From positions 496,001 to 560,000 of the forward strand of contig JADJVB010000013.1 in assembly GCA_016710745.1 (NCBI GenBank): a stretch of 64,000 nt of DNA, given 5' to 3'. Of the stretch, positions 53,568 through 62,654 are shown one piece after another. The notes under the pieces were generated by a model. It saw only the letters and a program-made list of their open reading frames with translations, did not search any database and was not told the DNA's origin. A program made the translations under genes and the position numbers. The stretch comes from Chitinophagaceae bacterium (GTDB lineage Bacteria; Bacteroidota; Bacteroidia; Chitinophagales; Chitinophagaceae). How positions within the stretch are numbered: position 1 is the first letter of the stretch; each line of letters opens with the position of its first letter.

Positions 53568-54839
53568 ATGGAACAATACGGAAAGATTTTATTGTTTGCG
53601 ATGCCGGCCTTCCTGGTATTGGTATTGCTTGAAAAATGGTATGGCTGGTATAAAGGAAAAGATACGGTTCGCAATATGGATATGGTGAGTAGCCTAAGTT
53701 CGGGCGTTACCAATGTTACCAAAGACGTGTTGGGGCTTAGCATTGCCGTGTTGGGTTATAGCTGGCTGGTTGACAGGATCGCCGTTATACATATCCAGTC
53801 CGGGGTACTTACTTTCGTCGTTTCATTTATTGTGTTGGACTTCGCCGGATATTGGGTTCACCGCATCGATCACAAAATAAATTTTTTCTGGAATGCACAT
53901 ATTGTACACCACAGCAGTGAAGAGTTTAACCTGGCCTGTGCATTAAGACAAAGCGTTTCCACCTTTGTAAAATTGTTTTCTTTTTTACTGATACCGGCGG
54001 CTTTGCTGGGTGTGCCGGCATTGGTGATTGCCACCATTGCCCCCATACATTTATTTGCCCAGTTCTGGTATCACACCCAACATATCGGCAGGATGGGTTT
54101 TCTGGAAAAGATCATAGTAACACCATCGCATCACCGGGTACATCATGCTATCAACAAAGAATACCTCGATAAGAACCTCGGACAAATATTTATCTTTTGG
54201 GATAAACTGTTTGGTACCTTCCAGGAAGAACTGCCCGATGTGCCGCCCGTGTATGGTATTACACGACCGGTGCGCACCTGGAACCCCATCAAAATAAATT
54301 TTCAACACATGTGGTTGCTCATCAGGGATGCCTGGCGTGCAAAGAATTTCAAGGATAAATTAAGGATCTGGTTTATGCCAACCGGTTGGAGGCCGGCCGA
54401 TGTAGAAGAGAAATATCCGGTGTATAAGATTGAGGATGTGTATCATTTTGAAAAATACGATACCAAAACAACTACTTTTTTCTCGGCATGGATTTGGGTT
54501 CAACTGGTCATGCTTTTATTATTTGTAAGTTATTTTTTTGGAAACATTGCGACAATTGGCAGCCCGAACATGTTTATCTACGGGGGCTTTGTATTTATAT
54601 ATGTATATGCTTACAGCGAACTGATGGATGGGAACAGGTACGCCATGATTTGGGAAGTTTTAAAAGCGGCAATCGGAACCGGTATTATTTTTTACCTGGG
54701 CGATTGGTTCGGGGCCAATATATTTTATCCCTGGGTCAGCCATATATTGATCGCTTATTTTGTTTTATCGGTTGGCGTATCGGGTTGGTTTACTTTTTCA
54801 AAAGAAAGACAAACCAGCCGGCTAACAGCAGCTGCTTAA
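53568..54839 (+). CDS. Sterol desaturase/fatty acid hydroxylase family membrane protein
   Basis: A 423-residue membrane protein of the FA_hydroxylase family. Three histidine clusters bind a di-iron centre: HRIDH, HIVHHSSEEFN and HRVHHAINKEY. Membrane helices are at about 45-65, 78-95, 140-165 and three near 310-410. It would use O2 to hydroxylate or desaturate a lipid. A TAAATTTA box (one mismatch) is at 53556-53563, only four bases before the ATG. It is on the opposite strand to the hydroxyproline genes around it. Confidence 0.88.
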   Translation: MEQYGKILLFAMPAFLVLVLLEKWYGWYKGKDTVRNMDMVSSLSSGVTNVTKDVLGLSIAVLGYSWLVDRIAVIHIQSGVLTFVVSFIVLDFAGYWVHRIDHKINFFWNAHIVHHSSEEFNLACALRQSVSTFVKLFSFLLIPAALLGVPALVIATIAPIHLFAQFWYHTQHIGRMGFLEKIIVTPSHHRVHHAINKEYLDKNLGQIFIFWDKLFGTFQEELPDVPPVYGITRPVRTWNPIKINFQHMWLLIRDAWRAKNFKDKLRIWFMPTGWRPADVEEKYPVYKIEDVYHFEKYDTKTTTFFSAWIWVQLVMLLLFVSYFFGNIATIGSPNMFIYGGFVFIYVYAYSELMDGNRYAMIWEVLKAAIGTGIIFYLGDWFGANIFYPWVSHILIAYFVLSVGVSGWFTFSKERQTSRLTAAA

Positions 54840-54858
54840 TACTTAAACAGCTGCTTTT
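54827..54858. terminator. Bidirectional hairpin at the convergent stops of the desaturase and KGSA dehydrogenase genes
   Basis: AGCAGCTG and CAGCTGCT pair around a 13-base loop containing both TAA stop codons (54839 and 54843). The stem is partly coding for both C-termini. Short T runs lie on both sides, stronger to the right. Confidence 0.55.
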
Positions 54859-56348
54859 GTGAGTTCATCATTAACCGTTCTCCATATCCCCAGGGGATTT
54901 TCGTCCTTTAGTTCATCCGGTAACAGCACATTGCTCCAGTTTTGAAAAGCAATAGGCCTGGCAAAACGCCTGATACCATCGGCGCCTACGGAGCCAAACC
55001 GGCTGTCGGTGGATGCCGGGAACGGCCCGCCATGATGCTGACTTAAACAAACTTCTACACCGGTGGGTACGCCGTTTAAAATAAAACGGCCGCAAATATT
55101 TTTTACAGCCTCAACCAATTTGTCATTTTCTGTAATGTCATTATCAGTTGCCATTAAAGTTGATGTTAGCTGTCCTTCCAGATTTTTTGCAACGGCAATC
55201 ATCTCGTTCATATCCTTACAGCGGATGATAATGGCGTAGGGGCCAAATACTTCCTGGTGTAAAACCGGGTTGTTTAAAAATGCCTGGCCGGTTGCCGTAG
55301 CAATGGTTGGTATACCGGCTAACTTGGGTAAAGTTTCGGATCCTTGTAAATATTCGCTTTCAGCAACCAGGTGAACTTCCTCCTGCAACAACGCATTGCC
55401 TTTATTTTTTTTATAATTTTCTGTAATGCCCTGGTGCAGCATCAATGCCGGCTCAATTTTTTGAATGGCTTTTCCCAGATCATGAATGAAAGTTTTTAAA
55501 GCTTCGCTTTCGATGCCGATGATTATTCCGGGGTTGGTACAGAATTGGCCAACACCCAAGGTGATTGAACCCGCATATTGTTGAGCGATCTCTGAGGCAC
55601 CTGTATCTAATTTTTCAGGCATCAAAAAAACCGGGTTAACACTGCCCATCTCCGAAAAAACCGGAATGGGTTCTTTACGTTGATTACCCCAATCGAATAG
55701 TTGTTTACCGCCAAGATAAGAACCGGTAAAACCAACGGCTTTGGTATGCGGGTGCATAACCAATGCTTTGCCTACTTCAAAACTGGTACCATGTACATGT
55801 GTAAAAATTCCCTTGGGCATATTGCATTTATCCGCAGCAGTTAAAATGGCTTTCGCTACCATCTCCGATGTTTCGGCATGTGCCGGATGTGCTTTAACGA
55901 TCACCGGGCAACCCGCCGCGAAGGCACAGGCAGTATCGCCACCGGCAGTAGAATAAGCAAAAGGAAAATTGCTGGCACCAAAAACAACTACCGGGCCAAG
56001 CGGTACCAGCATTTTACGGATGTCAGGTTTAGGCGGTGTTTTATCGGCAATCGCGGTATCAATTCTGGCATCCAGCCAGGTTCCTCTTTCGCAGGCTTCG
56101 GCATAACTGTTTAGTTGAAAAATGGTTCTCGCTCTTTCGCCTCGCATACGGGCTTCGGGTAAATGCGATTCCCGCATCACGGTTTGAATCAATTCATCAC
56201 CTGCATTTTCCAATTCAATGGCAATGGCTTTCATAAAAGCAGCGCGCTGCGCTAAAGAAAACTTTCGGTAAATATGAAATGCCTCCCATGCCTGTTGCAT
56301 GGCCGTTTCAATTTCTTCATTTGTAAAATCCTGATAACTCATAGTCAA
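54843..56348 (-). CDS. 2,5-dioxovalerate (alpha-ketoglutaric semialdehyde) dehydrogenase
   Basis: A 501-residue NADP-preferring aldehyde dehydrogenase. The catalytic glutamate is in PVFSEMGSVNPVFL (about 233) and the cysteine in GVGQFCTNPG (about 270). The type matches alpha-ketoglutaric semialdehyde dehydrogenases, the last step of hydroxyproline and pentose/uronate routes. The neighbouring deaminase and epimerase genes point to hydroxyproline. It follows the deaminase gene on the minus strand after 51 bases. Confidence 0.9.
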   Translation of the reverse strand: MTMSYQDFTNEEIETAMQQAWEAFHIYRKFSLAQRAAFMKAIAIELENAGDELIQTVMRESHLPEARMRGERARTIFQLNSYAEACERGTWLDARIDTAIADKTPPKPDIRKMLVPLGPVVVFGASNFPFAYSTAGGDTACAFAAGCPVIVKAHPAHAETSEMVAKAILTAADKCNMPKGIFTHVHGTSFEVGKALVMHPHTKAVGFTGSYLGGKQLFDWGNQRKEPIPVFSEMGSVNPVFLMPEKLDTGASEIAQQYAGSITLGVGQFCTNPGIIIGIESEALKTFIHDLGKAIQKIEPALMLHQGITENYKKNKGNALLQEEVHLVAESEYLQGSETLPKLAGIPTIATATGQAFLNNPVLHQEVFGPYAIIIRCKDMNEMIAVAKNLEGQLTSTLMATDNDITENDKLVEAVKNICGRFILNGVPTGVEVCLSQHHGGPFPASTDSRFGSVGADGIRRFARPIAFQNWSNVLLPDELKDENPLGIWRTVNDELTKAAV

Positions 56349-56399
56349 CTATTTAATCTTTAAGTATGTATGACTTCAATCTTCAAACGCCTGACTCAT

Positions 56400-57290
56400 T
56401 CACGGCCTTGTTGCCATGCCATCATTTATTACTTTCAAAATATCCTCTCTTTCTTTTCCTACCAAAGTCAGTCTTGGTGCCCGCACATATTCCGAGCCAA
56501 TACCAACCTGAGTTTCTGCCAGTTTAATGTATTGCACCAGTTTCGGGTGAATATCGAGCTCCAGCAAAGGCATAAACCAGCGGTATATTTTTGTGGCTTC
56601 GGCAATCTTCCCGGCCTTTACCAGGTTAAAAATATCAACTGTTTCTTTCGGAAACGCACAAACCAATCCTGCCACCCAGCCATCAGCACCCAAACATAAC
56701 TCTTCCATAGCAAGTGTATCTACCCCGCACAGAATTTTGTATCGATCTCCAAATCTGTTGATCATCCGGGTAACATTGGTTACATCACGGGTACTTTCTT
56801 TTACTGCCGTGATATTATTGCAGGATCGTAATTCATCAAACATATCAAGTGTTACCTCAATTTTATAATCAACCGGGTTATTGTATATCATTACGGGCAG
56901 ATCGGTGGAATTGGCCACGGTTTTAAAATAAGTCACCGTTTCCCGGTGATCGCTTTTATACCGCATGGGCGGAAGTATCATAATTCCTTTTGCTCCCCAG
57001 GCTGTTGCATATTCGGCCTGCTGCAACGCTTCTTTGGTGCTTCCTTCGGCAATATTCAAAACTACAGGTACTTTACCTGCACATTTTTCAACCGCAAATT
57101 TTACCAGTTCTTCTTTTTCGTCGGTGGTTAAAACACTGGCTTCTCCAAGCGTACCGCCCAACACAATGCCGGTAACGCCCGCATCGAGTTGGGCGATTAA
57201 ATTTTTTTCAAAAAGAGGAAGATCCAATTTGTCATCTGCTGTAAATTTTGTGGTAAGTGCAGGAAATACGCCGGTCCAGTTGATACTCAT
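56400..57290 (-). CDS. Dihydrodipicolinate-synthase-family lyase, probable 1-pyrroline-4-hydroxy-2-carboxylate deaminase
   Basis: A 296-residue TIM-barrel class I lyase from the ATG at 57290; the longer frame would add unlikely N-terminal residues. Motifs: LGGTLGEASVLTTDEKEELVKF, PVMIYNNPVDYKIE and the Schiff-base lysine in ITAVKESTRD. In hydroxyproline catabolism a protein of this family deaminates the pyrroline to alpha-ketoglutaric semialdehyde. The match to pathway neighbours supports this over DapA itself. Confidence 0.88.
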   Translation of the reverse strand: MSINWTGVFPALTTKFTADDKLDLPLFEKNLIAQLDAGVTGIVLGGTLGEASVLTTDEKEELVKFAVEKCAGKVPVVLNIAEGSTKEALQQAEYATAWGAKGIMILPPMRYKSDHRETVTYFKTVANSTDLPVMIYNNPVDYKIEVTLDMFDELRSCNNITAVKESTRDVTNVTRMINRFGDRYKILCGVDTLAMEELCLGADGWVAGLVCAFPKETVDIFNLVKAGKIAEATKIYRWFMPLLELDIHPKLVQYIKLAETQVGIGSEYVRAPRLTLVGKEREDILKVINDGMATRP

Positions 57291-57395
57291 AAACTTATTT
57301 TTGTGCAAACTACAAAAGCTGGGATACTTTGCCAAAGAATAGCCTGGCTATACTGATTTTATTATGGTGGTTGATCGAATATCTTTTAATGGGTA

Positions 57396-57426
57396 TTTGT
57401 ATTTGGGAGACGTCGGTATATATTTG
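57396..57426 (+). promoter_or_regulatory. Putative promoter of the YD-repeat-like gene
   Basis: TTTG at 57396-57399, then 19 bases, then TATATTTG at 57419-57426. This is a near-ideal Bacteroidota -33/-7 pair, 17 bases before the ATG. Confidence 0.6.
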
Positions 57427-57442
57427 TGCATAAATATATTAT

Positions 57443-58198
57443 ATGAAGTATCTGTTTTTGATGGCCTGCCTGTTTTCTGTGGTAGCCGTTTTTTCGCAGC
57501 CTTCGCAGAAGGAAATAAAAAAGTTTAAGATCAGCGAGGTTAGGGAAGAAGAGATTTATATTGAAGATAGCATCGTTAATGTAACGGAGACCTGGTATGA
57601 TAACCAGGGATACGATACCGCCTGGGTTTATGGCAGATCAAAATACCGTGCATCATATCAATTTGATAAGATGAACCGGGTTGAGAAGAAAACCGTGTAC
57701 GATGCTTTGGGCTTCGAATCCTCAAACCGCCGTTATGCCTATTACCCAAATGGCAGTTACCGGATAGATTTTTGGTATGTATTGGGCTACGATGCGGAAT
57801 ACGAAGTTTATGATAGTTTAAACCGCCTCGAAAAAAAACAATTGAAAGAAGGGTATAAATTATTTTATGATTACGACAATAAAAACCGCCTGATTTCTGT
57901 GATGTCTATGCGCAGACCTTCTGTGAAAGCAAAGCTGATTCATTTGCTGTACACGTATAACGGTAAAGGAAATCTTGAAAAGGAAATCAGTAAAGGGGAC
58001 GAAAAATGGGAGCGGTATTATACCCACAATGCGAAAGGCCAAATAATAAAGATCGTACGGAGCGGCGAAATAAGATCGGTGTGCGAGTATGTGTATGATA
58101 ACAAAGGATTGATCTCGAAAATCACAGAATTTCAAACAGGTAATAGTGGAAAGAAAACCACCATAACTACTTCTTATAACTACGTATTTCGAAAATAA
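57443..58198 (+). CDS. Exported YD-repeat-like protein
   Basis: A 251-residue secreted protein (signal MKYLFLMACLFSVVAVFSQ). The rest has repeats of about 20 residues with aromatic YD/YN and following NRL or GK pattern: YQFDKMNRVEKKTVYDALGF, YDSLNRLEKKQL, YDYDNKNRLISV, YTYNGKGNLEKE, YTHNAKGQIIKI and YVYDNKGLISKI. It resembles YD/RHS repeats but has no RHS core or toxin. The role is unknown. Confidence 0.75.
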   Translation: MKYLFLMACLFSVVAVFSQPSQKEIKKFKISEVREEEIYIEDSIVNVTETWYDNQGYDTAWVYGRSKYRASYQFDKMNRVEKKTVYDALGFESSNRRYAYYPNGSYRIDFWYVLGYDAEYEVYDSLNRLEKKQLKEGYKLFYDYDNKNRLISVMSMRRPSVKAKLIHLLYTYNGKGNLEKEISKGDEKWERYYTHNAKGQIIKIVRSGEIRSVCEYVYDNKGLISKITEFQTGNSGKKTTITTSYNYVFRK

Positions 58199-58388
58199 CT
58201 GGATTTTATCGAACAGCAGCAGCATGCCATTTGCTAATGCTGATTTTCATTTTGTTTAAGCTGTAAACGATTTTTTGTTAAATTATCTAACAAAAGCAGC
58301 TATCTCCTCAATCTTATTTATGAACGAATCGATCGATATTGATAAGTAGTGCATAGAAACTAAGGTAATATTCAATAGCATTACCTGG

Positions 58389-58420
58389 TTTGACTTTTAT
58401 TGATTAATTTGCTTTATTTG
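58389..58420 (+). promoter_or_regulatory. Putative promoter of the T9SS subtilase
   Basis: TTTG at 58389-58392 and TTTATTTG at 58413-58420, 20 bases apart, with one mismatch in the -7 box. Confidence 0.35.
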
Positions 58421-58453
58421 AGAACTTAATTTCTTTCATTTAAATAAAAATTA

Positions 58454-61400
58454 ATGATGCATTTATTTACCCGCCTTTTTAAGATTGCCTTGTTATTGTT
58501 TTTTCCGGTTTGTTTATCGGCACAGGCAACTCAGGATTATAACATCCTGTTGCATTCGGGAAAATTTATTCCTGAAGAGAATATCAGCACGGTTACTAAA
58601 TCGGCAACAGTTTTTGAGCAAAGTCTTTTTAAAGACAAATACTATGTAGTTATTCAATTTAAATCTTTGCCAACACAGCAGCAAAAAGACGACCTCAAAG
58701 CTGTTGGAATTGAGTTAATCGACTATATACCTAACCATGCCTATACGGCCGCTGTGTCTGCAGGAATTAACATGGCAGACTTTAAATCACCCTTGTTCAG
58801 GGCCGTGTTTCAGTTTAAGCCGGCCGATAAGACTGTACCCATGATTATAAACGGTGAAGTTGTTCCCCATGCCGTTAAGCAGGCAGGAACTGTGGATCTA
58901 ACCATCATCACGTATGAGAAACTGTCGCAGTTTCAGATCGGCCGGTCACTGCAGTCGATAGGCGCTTCCATAGTAGAAGATATGCCGGTGTTCAGAACTT
59001 TTGTGGTTCGCCTGCCAAAGGCCAATATGCAACAATTGATTGCAATGCCCTTTGTGCAATGGGCCGAGTTTATCGACCCGCCTAACCAATTGGAGAATAC
59101 ATTAGGAAGAACCTTACACCGGGTTAGTATATTAAATGATGGGGTGCGAAATTTAAAAGGCGACGGGGTAAATGTTGGTATCTGGGATGAAGGTGCAATA
59201 GGCGCGCATCTTGATTTTAGCTATGCCGGCCGGGTAACACAGGTGGAAGCCAGCGCCGTAAGTACCCATTCAACGCACTGCTCCGGAACCATTTTAGGGC
59301 GTGGACTTCTGAACCCTACGGCAAGGGGAATGGCGCCCAATGCGAGTTTATTCTCTTACAATTTTAGCGGTAATATTCAAAATGAAATGGCCGTCGGCAT
59401 TCCTGCAAATAACCTCGTGGTAAGTAGTCACTCTTACGGTAGTACGCAAACCTGTGGGTTAAACGGAGCAGGGGTGGTGTATTCTGCCACCGCCAGAAAT
59501 ACGGATATCAACCTGAATAATTTCCCTTTTCATTTACATTGTCATTCTGCGGGCAATTCTCAGGGAGCTTGTGCCGGAGGTTGGTCAACGATCACGGCAA
59601 GCGGGAAACCTGCAAAGAACAATATCCTGGTGGCCAATATTACCACCGCCGAAGTTTTATCGGGGAGTAGTAGTTGCGGACCGGTGCAGGATGGAAGGGT
59701 AAAACCCGAGATCAGTGCTTTTGGTACCAGTGTTTTTTCAACGTATCCAAATAATGCCTATGCTACCATTTCAGGCACATCCATGGCGACTCCGGGTATT
59801 GCCGGTTCGGTAACTTTATTGGTGCAGCGGTACAAGCAATTAAATGCAAATGCATTGCCTCCTTCAACGTTGATTAAAAACACCATCTTAAATACGGCCC
59901 ATGACCTGGGAAATCCGGGTCCGGATTATCGTTACGGCTATGGCCGGATCAATGCTTTGGAAGCAGTTAAGATTTTGGAAACCAATCGTTACGTGTTAAG
60001 CACGATCACTACCGGGAATACCAATAATATGAATATCACGGTTCCGGCAGGAGCAGCCCGTCTGCGGGTAATGCTTACCTGGAACGATCCGGCTGGAGCT
60101 GCCAATGCTAATCCGGCACTGGTGAATAATTTAGATCTTTCGGTTATTAACGGAGCTACTACTACGTTGCCCTGGACCCTCGATCCCAATAATCCGGGAA
60201 CCAATGCCGTTAGAGGCGTGGATGTGGTGAGTAATATTGAACAGGTAACGATCGACAATCCGGCCGCCGGAACCTACACGCTGCGGGTAAATGGCCTTGC
60301 CGTACCGATCGGACCATCACAGGATTATGCACTAACCTGGAGTGTGGATATGCCATATATTGAAGTACTTTATCCAAACGGGAATGAGAAATTCAATCCG
60401 TCTTCCAACGAAACCATCACCTGGAATAGCGCCGGTGTAACCGGTAGTCAAACGGTAGAATATTCCTTGAATGGAGGAACGAGCTGGACTACCATTTCAT
60501 CAAGTGTTGGTGCATCAACTACCCGTTTGGTATGGTCTGTTCCAGCAGCCAATACATCAATGGCTTTGGTAAGGATTTCGAGCGGGGCTTTAACTGATCA
60601 AAGTGATGCGAATTTTAAAATACTGGGAACCACCACCGGTTTATCGGGTTCCGGAGTTAGCTGTAATGCAGGGGAAGTAATTTTTAACTGGACGGCAACT
60701 GCCAATGCTACGCATTATGATCTGATGAAACTGAATGCAACCACAGGTTATTTTGAAGCCATGGCAAGCAATGTAACCGGCACCACCTACACGGCAACAG
60801 GCTTGCCGCCTAATACCAGTATGTGGTTTATCATTATCGCAAAAAATAATACCACCGGTGCAGAAGCGGAACGATCACTGGCGATCAATGTTACCGTGTC
60901 AAACGGCGGCGGTGGTTTACCAACACCCGGAGCCATTACCGGACAAAACGCAATTTGTGGTACGCCGGGTAATGTGCCTTATTCGGTTGGTGCTGTTTCG
61001 GGAGCAACATCCTATATCTGGACGGCCCCTCCGGGCGCCGTGATCGCCAGTGGACAGGGAACTACCAATATCGCCGTTAACTATCCCGGCGGCAGCACCA
61101 GTGGAAACGTGAGTGTGGCTGCAAGTAATGGCACCTGTACCACATCGCCTTCGGTATTGGCCGTAACTGTTGGTACTTCAGCAGTTGCACAACCAACATC
61201 GGGTGGTGATCAATTACAAACCGTATGTTCGGGCGGTGCCATTCCAACCCTAACGGCTACGGCTACCGTGCCTGCGGGTCATTCGGTTGTTTGGTATAAT
61301 GCGGCAACGGGAGGTTCTGTTGTTGCAAGTCCAACCTTAAACTCGGTTGGCACCGTAACCTATTATGCGGCCAGCAAAAACAATACAACAGGTTGCGAGA

Positions 61401-62383
61401 GTGCAACACGAACAGCAGTTGCACTAACGATTAATACGGTACCTGGTGCAACCGCTTCTGCCGCAGGGCCAACTACTTTTTGCCAGGGAGCAAATGTTGT
61501 ACTAACAGCCAGCGCAGGCACAATATATAATTGGAGTAATGGCGCAACAACGCAGGCGATAACGGTTACCACGTCGGGATCGTATACCTGCACCGTTACA
61601 ACAGCAAACTGCACCAGCACAACAACGGCCATTGTGGTAACTGTTAATCCAAAACCAACGGCTTCGGTTACTGCCGGCGGACCTACCGCAGTTTGTCAGC
61701 CTAATACGGTTTTGCTCACCGCTTCGGCAGGCAATAGCTGGTTATGGAGTAATGGCGCAACAACGCAGTCAATTACGGTTTCAACAACAGCTAATTATTC
61801 GGTTGTGGTAACCAATGCCAGTGGTTGTGCATCCGATGCGTCTGCTGCCATTCCGGTAACTATAAGCCCGCAGCCGGTTGTCGCTATTTCTGCATCTCCT
61901 TATACCAGGTTATTACCCGGACTGAAAACTACCCTTACTGCAAATGTAACGCCCCCGGGTACCTATAATTATGTATGGATGAAAAACGGCAGTGCAGTAG
62001 CGGGTGCTACAGGACCTACATTGGAAGTTGATCTTGATAAACTGGGCAGTTATTCGGTAATGGTTACCAACGCGGGCAATTGCAGCAATACATCTGCCCT
62101 GGTAAATATTTCGGATTCGGCATCAACCAAACTGTTTATTCTGCCTAATCCAAATAACGGCAGGTTCGACGTGATCTACCACAGTGTTTCCGCTACCAAT
62201 ACGCATACACTAAGAATTTTCGACGCTAAAGGAGCTTTGGCTTACAGCAATGAATTCCTGATCACAGGTCCTTATCAGCGCATGGGAGTTGATATGAGAG
62301 GAAATGGAAGCGGCACGTATATCGTTGCTTTGTTCAATGCCAACGGCGAAAGGGTGGCTACCGGAAAAGTGGTTATTCAGTAG
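58454..62383 (+). CDS. Secreted S8 subtilase with type IX secretion C-terminal domain
   Basis: A 1309-residue secreted protease. Signal peptide ends near LSAQ. A pro-region (about 25-210) precedes the S8 domain with catalytic Asp245 (VGIWDEG), His275 (HSTHCSGT) and Ser443 (SGTSMATPGIAGS). The C-terminal jelly-roll after it (ARLRVMLTWNDP, LVNNLDLSVING) is of the KP-43 type. Then follow an FN3-like domain (ATANATHYDLMKL), a PKD-like domain (SGATSYIWTAPPGAV) and Ig-like repeats containing WSNGATTQ. The end is a T9SS sorting domain (ILPNPNNGRFDV ... GSGTYIVALFNANGERVATGKVVIQ). Probably digests protein outside the cell. Confidence 0.93.
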   Translation: MMHLFTRLFKIALLLFFPVCLSAQATQDYNILLHSGKFIPEENISTVTKSATVFEQSLFKDKYYVVIQFKSLPTQQQKDDLKAVGIELIDYIPNHAYTAAVSAGINMADFKSPLFRAVFQFKPADKTVPMIINGEVVPHAVKQAGTVDLTIITYEKLSQFQIGRSLQSIGASIVEDMPVFRTFVVRLPKANMQQLIAMPFVQWAEFIDPPNQLENTLGRTLHRVSILNDGVRNLKGDGVNVGIWDEGAIGAHLDFSYAGRVTQVEASAVSTHSTHCSGTILGRGLLNPTARGMAPNASLFSYNFSGNIQNEMAVGIPANNLVVSSHSYGSTQTCGLNGAGVVYSATARNTDINLNNFPFHLHCHSAGNSQGACAGGWSTITASGKPAKNNILVANITTAEVLSGSSSCGPVQDGRVKPEISAFGTSVFSTYPNNAYATISGTSMATPGIAGSVTLLVQRYKQLNANALPPSTLIKNTILNTAHDLGNPGPDYRYGYGRINALEAVKILETNRYVLSTITTGNTNNMNITVPAGAARLRVMLTWNDPAGAANANPALVNNLDLSVINGATTTLPWTLDPNNPGTNAVRGVDVVSNIEQVTIDNPAAGTYTLRVNGLAVPIGPSQDYALTWSVDMPYIEVLYPNGNEKFNPSSNETITWNSAGVTGSQTVEYSLNGGTSWTTISSSVGASTTRLVWSVPAANTSMALVRISSGALTDQSDANFKILGTTTGLSGSGVSCNAGEVIFNWTATANATHYDLMKLNATTGYFEAMASNVTGTTYTATGLPPNTSMWFIIIAKNNTTGAEAERSLAINVTVSNGGGGLPTPGAITGQNAICGTPGNVPYSVGAVSGATSYIWTAPPGAVIASGQGTTNIAVNYPGGSTSGNVSVAASNGTCTTSPSVLAVTVGTSAVAQPTSGGDQLQTVCSGGAIPTLTATATVPAGHSVVWYNAATGGSVVASPTLNSVGTVTYYAASKNNTTGCESATRTAVALTINTVPGATASAAGPTTFCQGANVVLTASAGTIYNWSNGATTQAITVTTSGSYTCTVTTANCTSTTTAIVVTVNPKPTASVTAGGPTAVCQPNTVLLTASAGNSWLWSNGATTQSITVSTTANYSVVVTNASGCASDASAAIPVTISPQPVVAISASPYTRLLPGLKTTLTANVTPPGTYNYVWMKNGSAVAGATGPTLEVDLDKLGSYSVMVTNAGNCSNTSALVNISDSASTKLFILPNPNNGRFDVIYHSVSATNTHTLRIFDAKGALAYSNEFLITGPYQRMGVDMRGNGSGTYIVALFNANGERVATGKVVIQ
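61532..61768 (+). repeat. Exact 24-base direct repeat inside the subtilase gene
   Basis: The same 24-base sequence (encoding WSNGATTQ) occurs at 61532-61555 and 61745-61768, 213 bases apart (71 codons, in frame). It marks two neighbouring Ig-like modules and could allow loss or gain of one module by recombination. Confidence 0.8.
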
Positions 62384-62403
62384 TAAGATCATTTAATATT
62401 TTC

Positions 62404-62438
62404 AAAGTGACTACCAGCAGGTAGTCACTTTTTTTTTA
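62404..62438 (+). terminator. Rho-independent terminator of the subtilase gene
   Basis: AAAGTGACTACC and GGTAGTCACTTT form a perfect 12-base stem with a four-base loop, followed by nine T. Confidence 0.88.
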
Positions 62439-62654
62439 CCCGCCGGTCTATAAAACGAAGATTGACCGAATCGGGTATTACGGATATTATATCAGTTATA
62501 AATCGAATCCATTCGTCTGTTCATTGGATTAAAATACGCTGAATACAACTGATAAATTTGTTTTGCCGTTGATCTTTTCCTTTGTTTTTCAACTGCATTT
62601 TTTCAATATCCTCCCGAAACCTGCTCTTTTTTTGAAAACTTTAAAACGTTAAAA

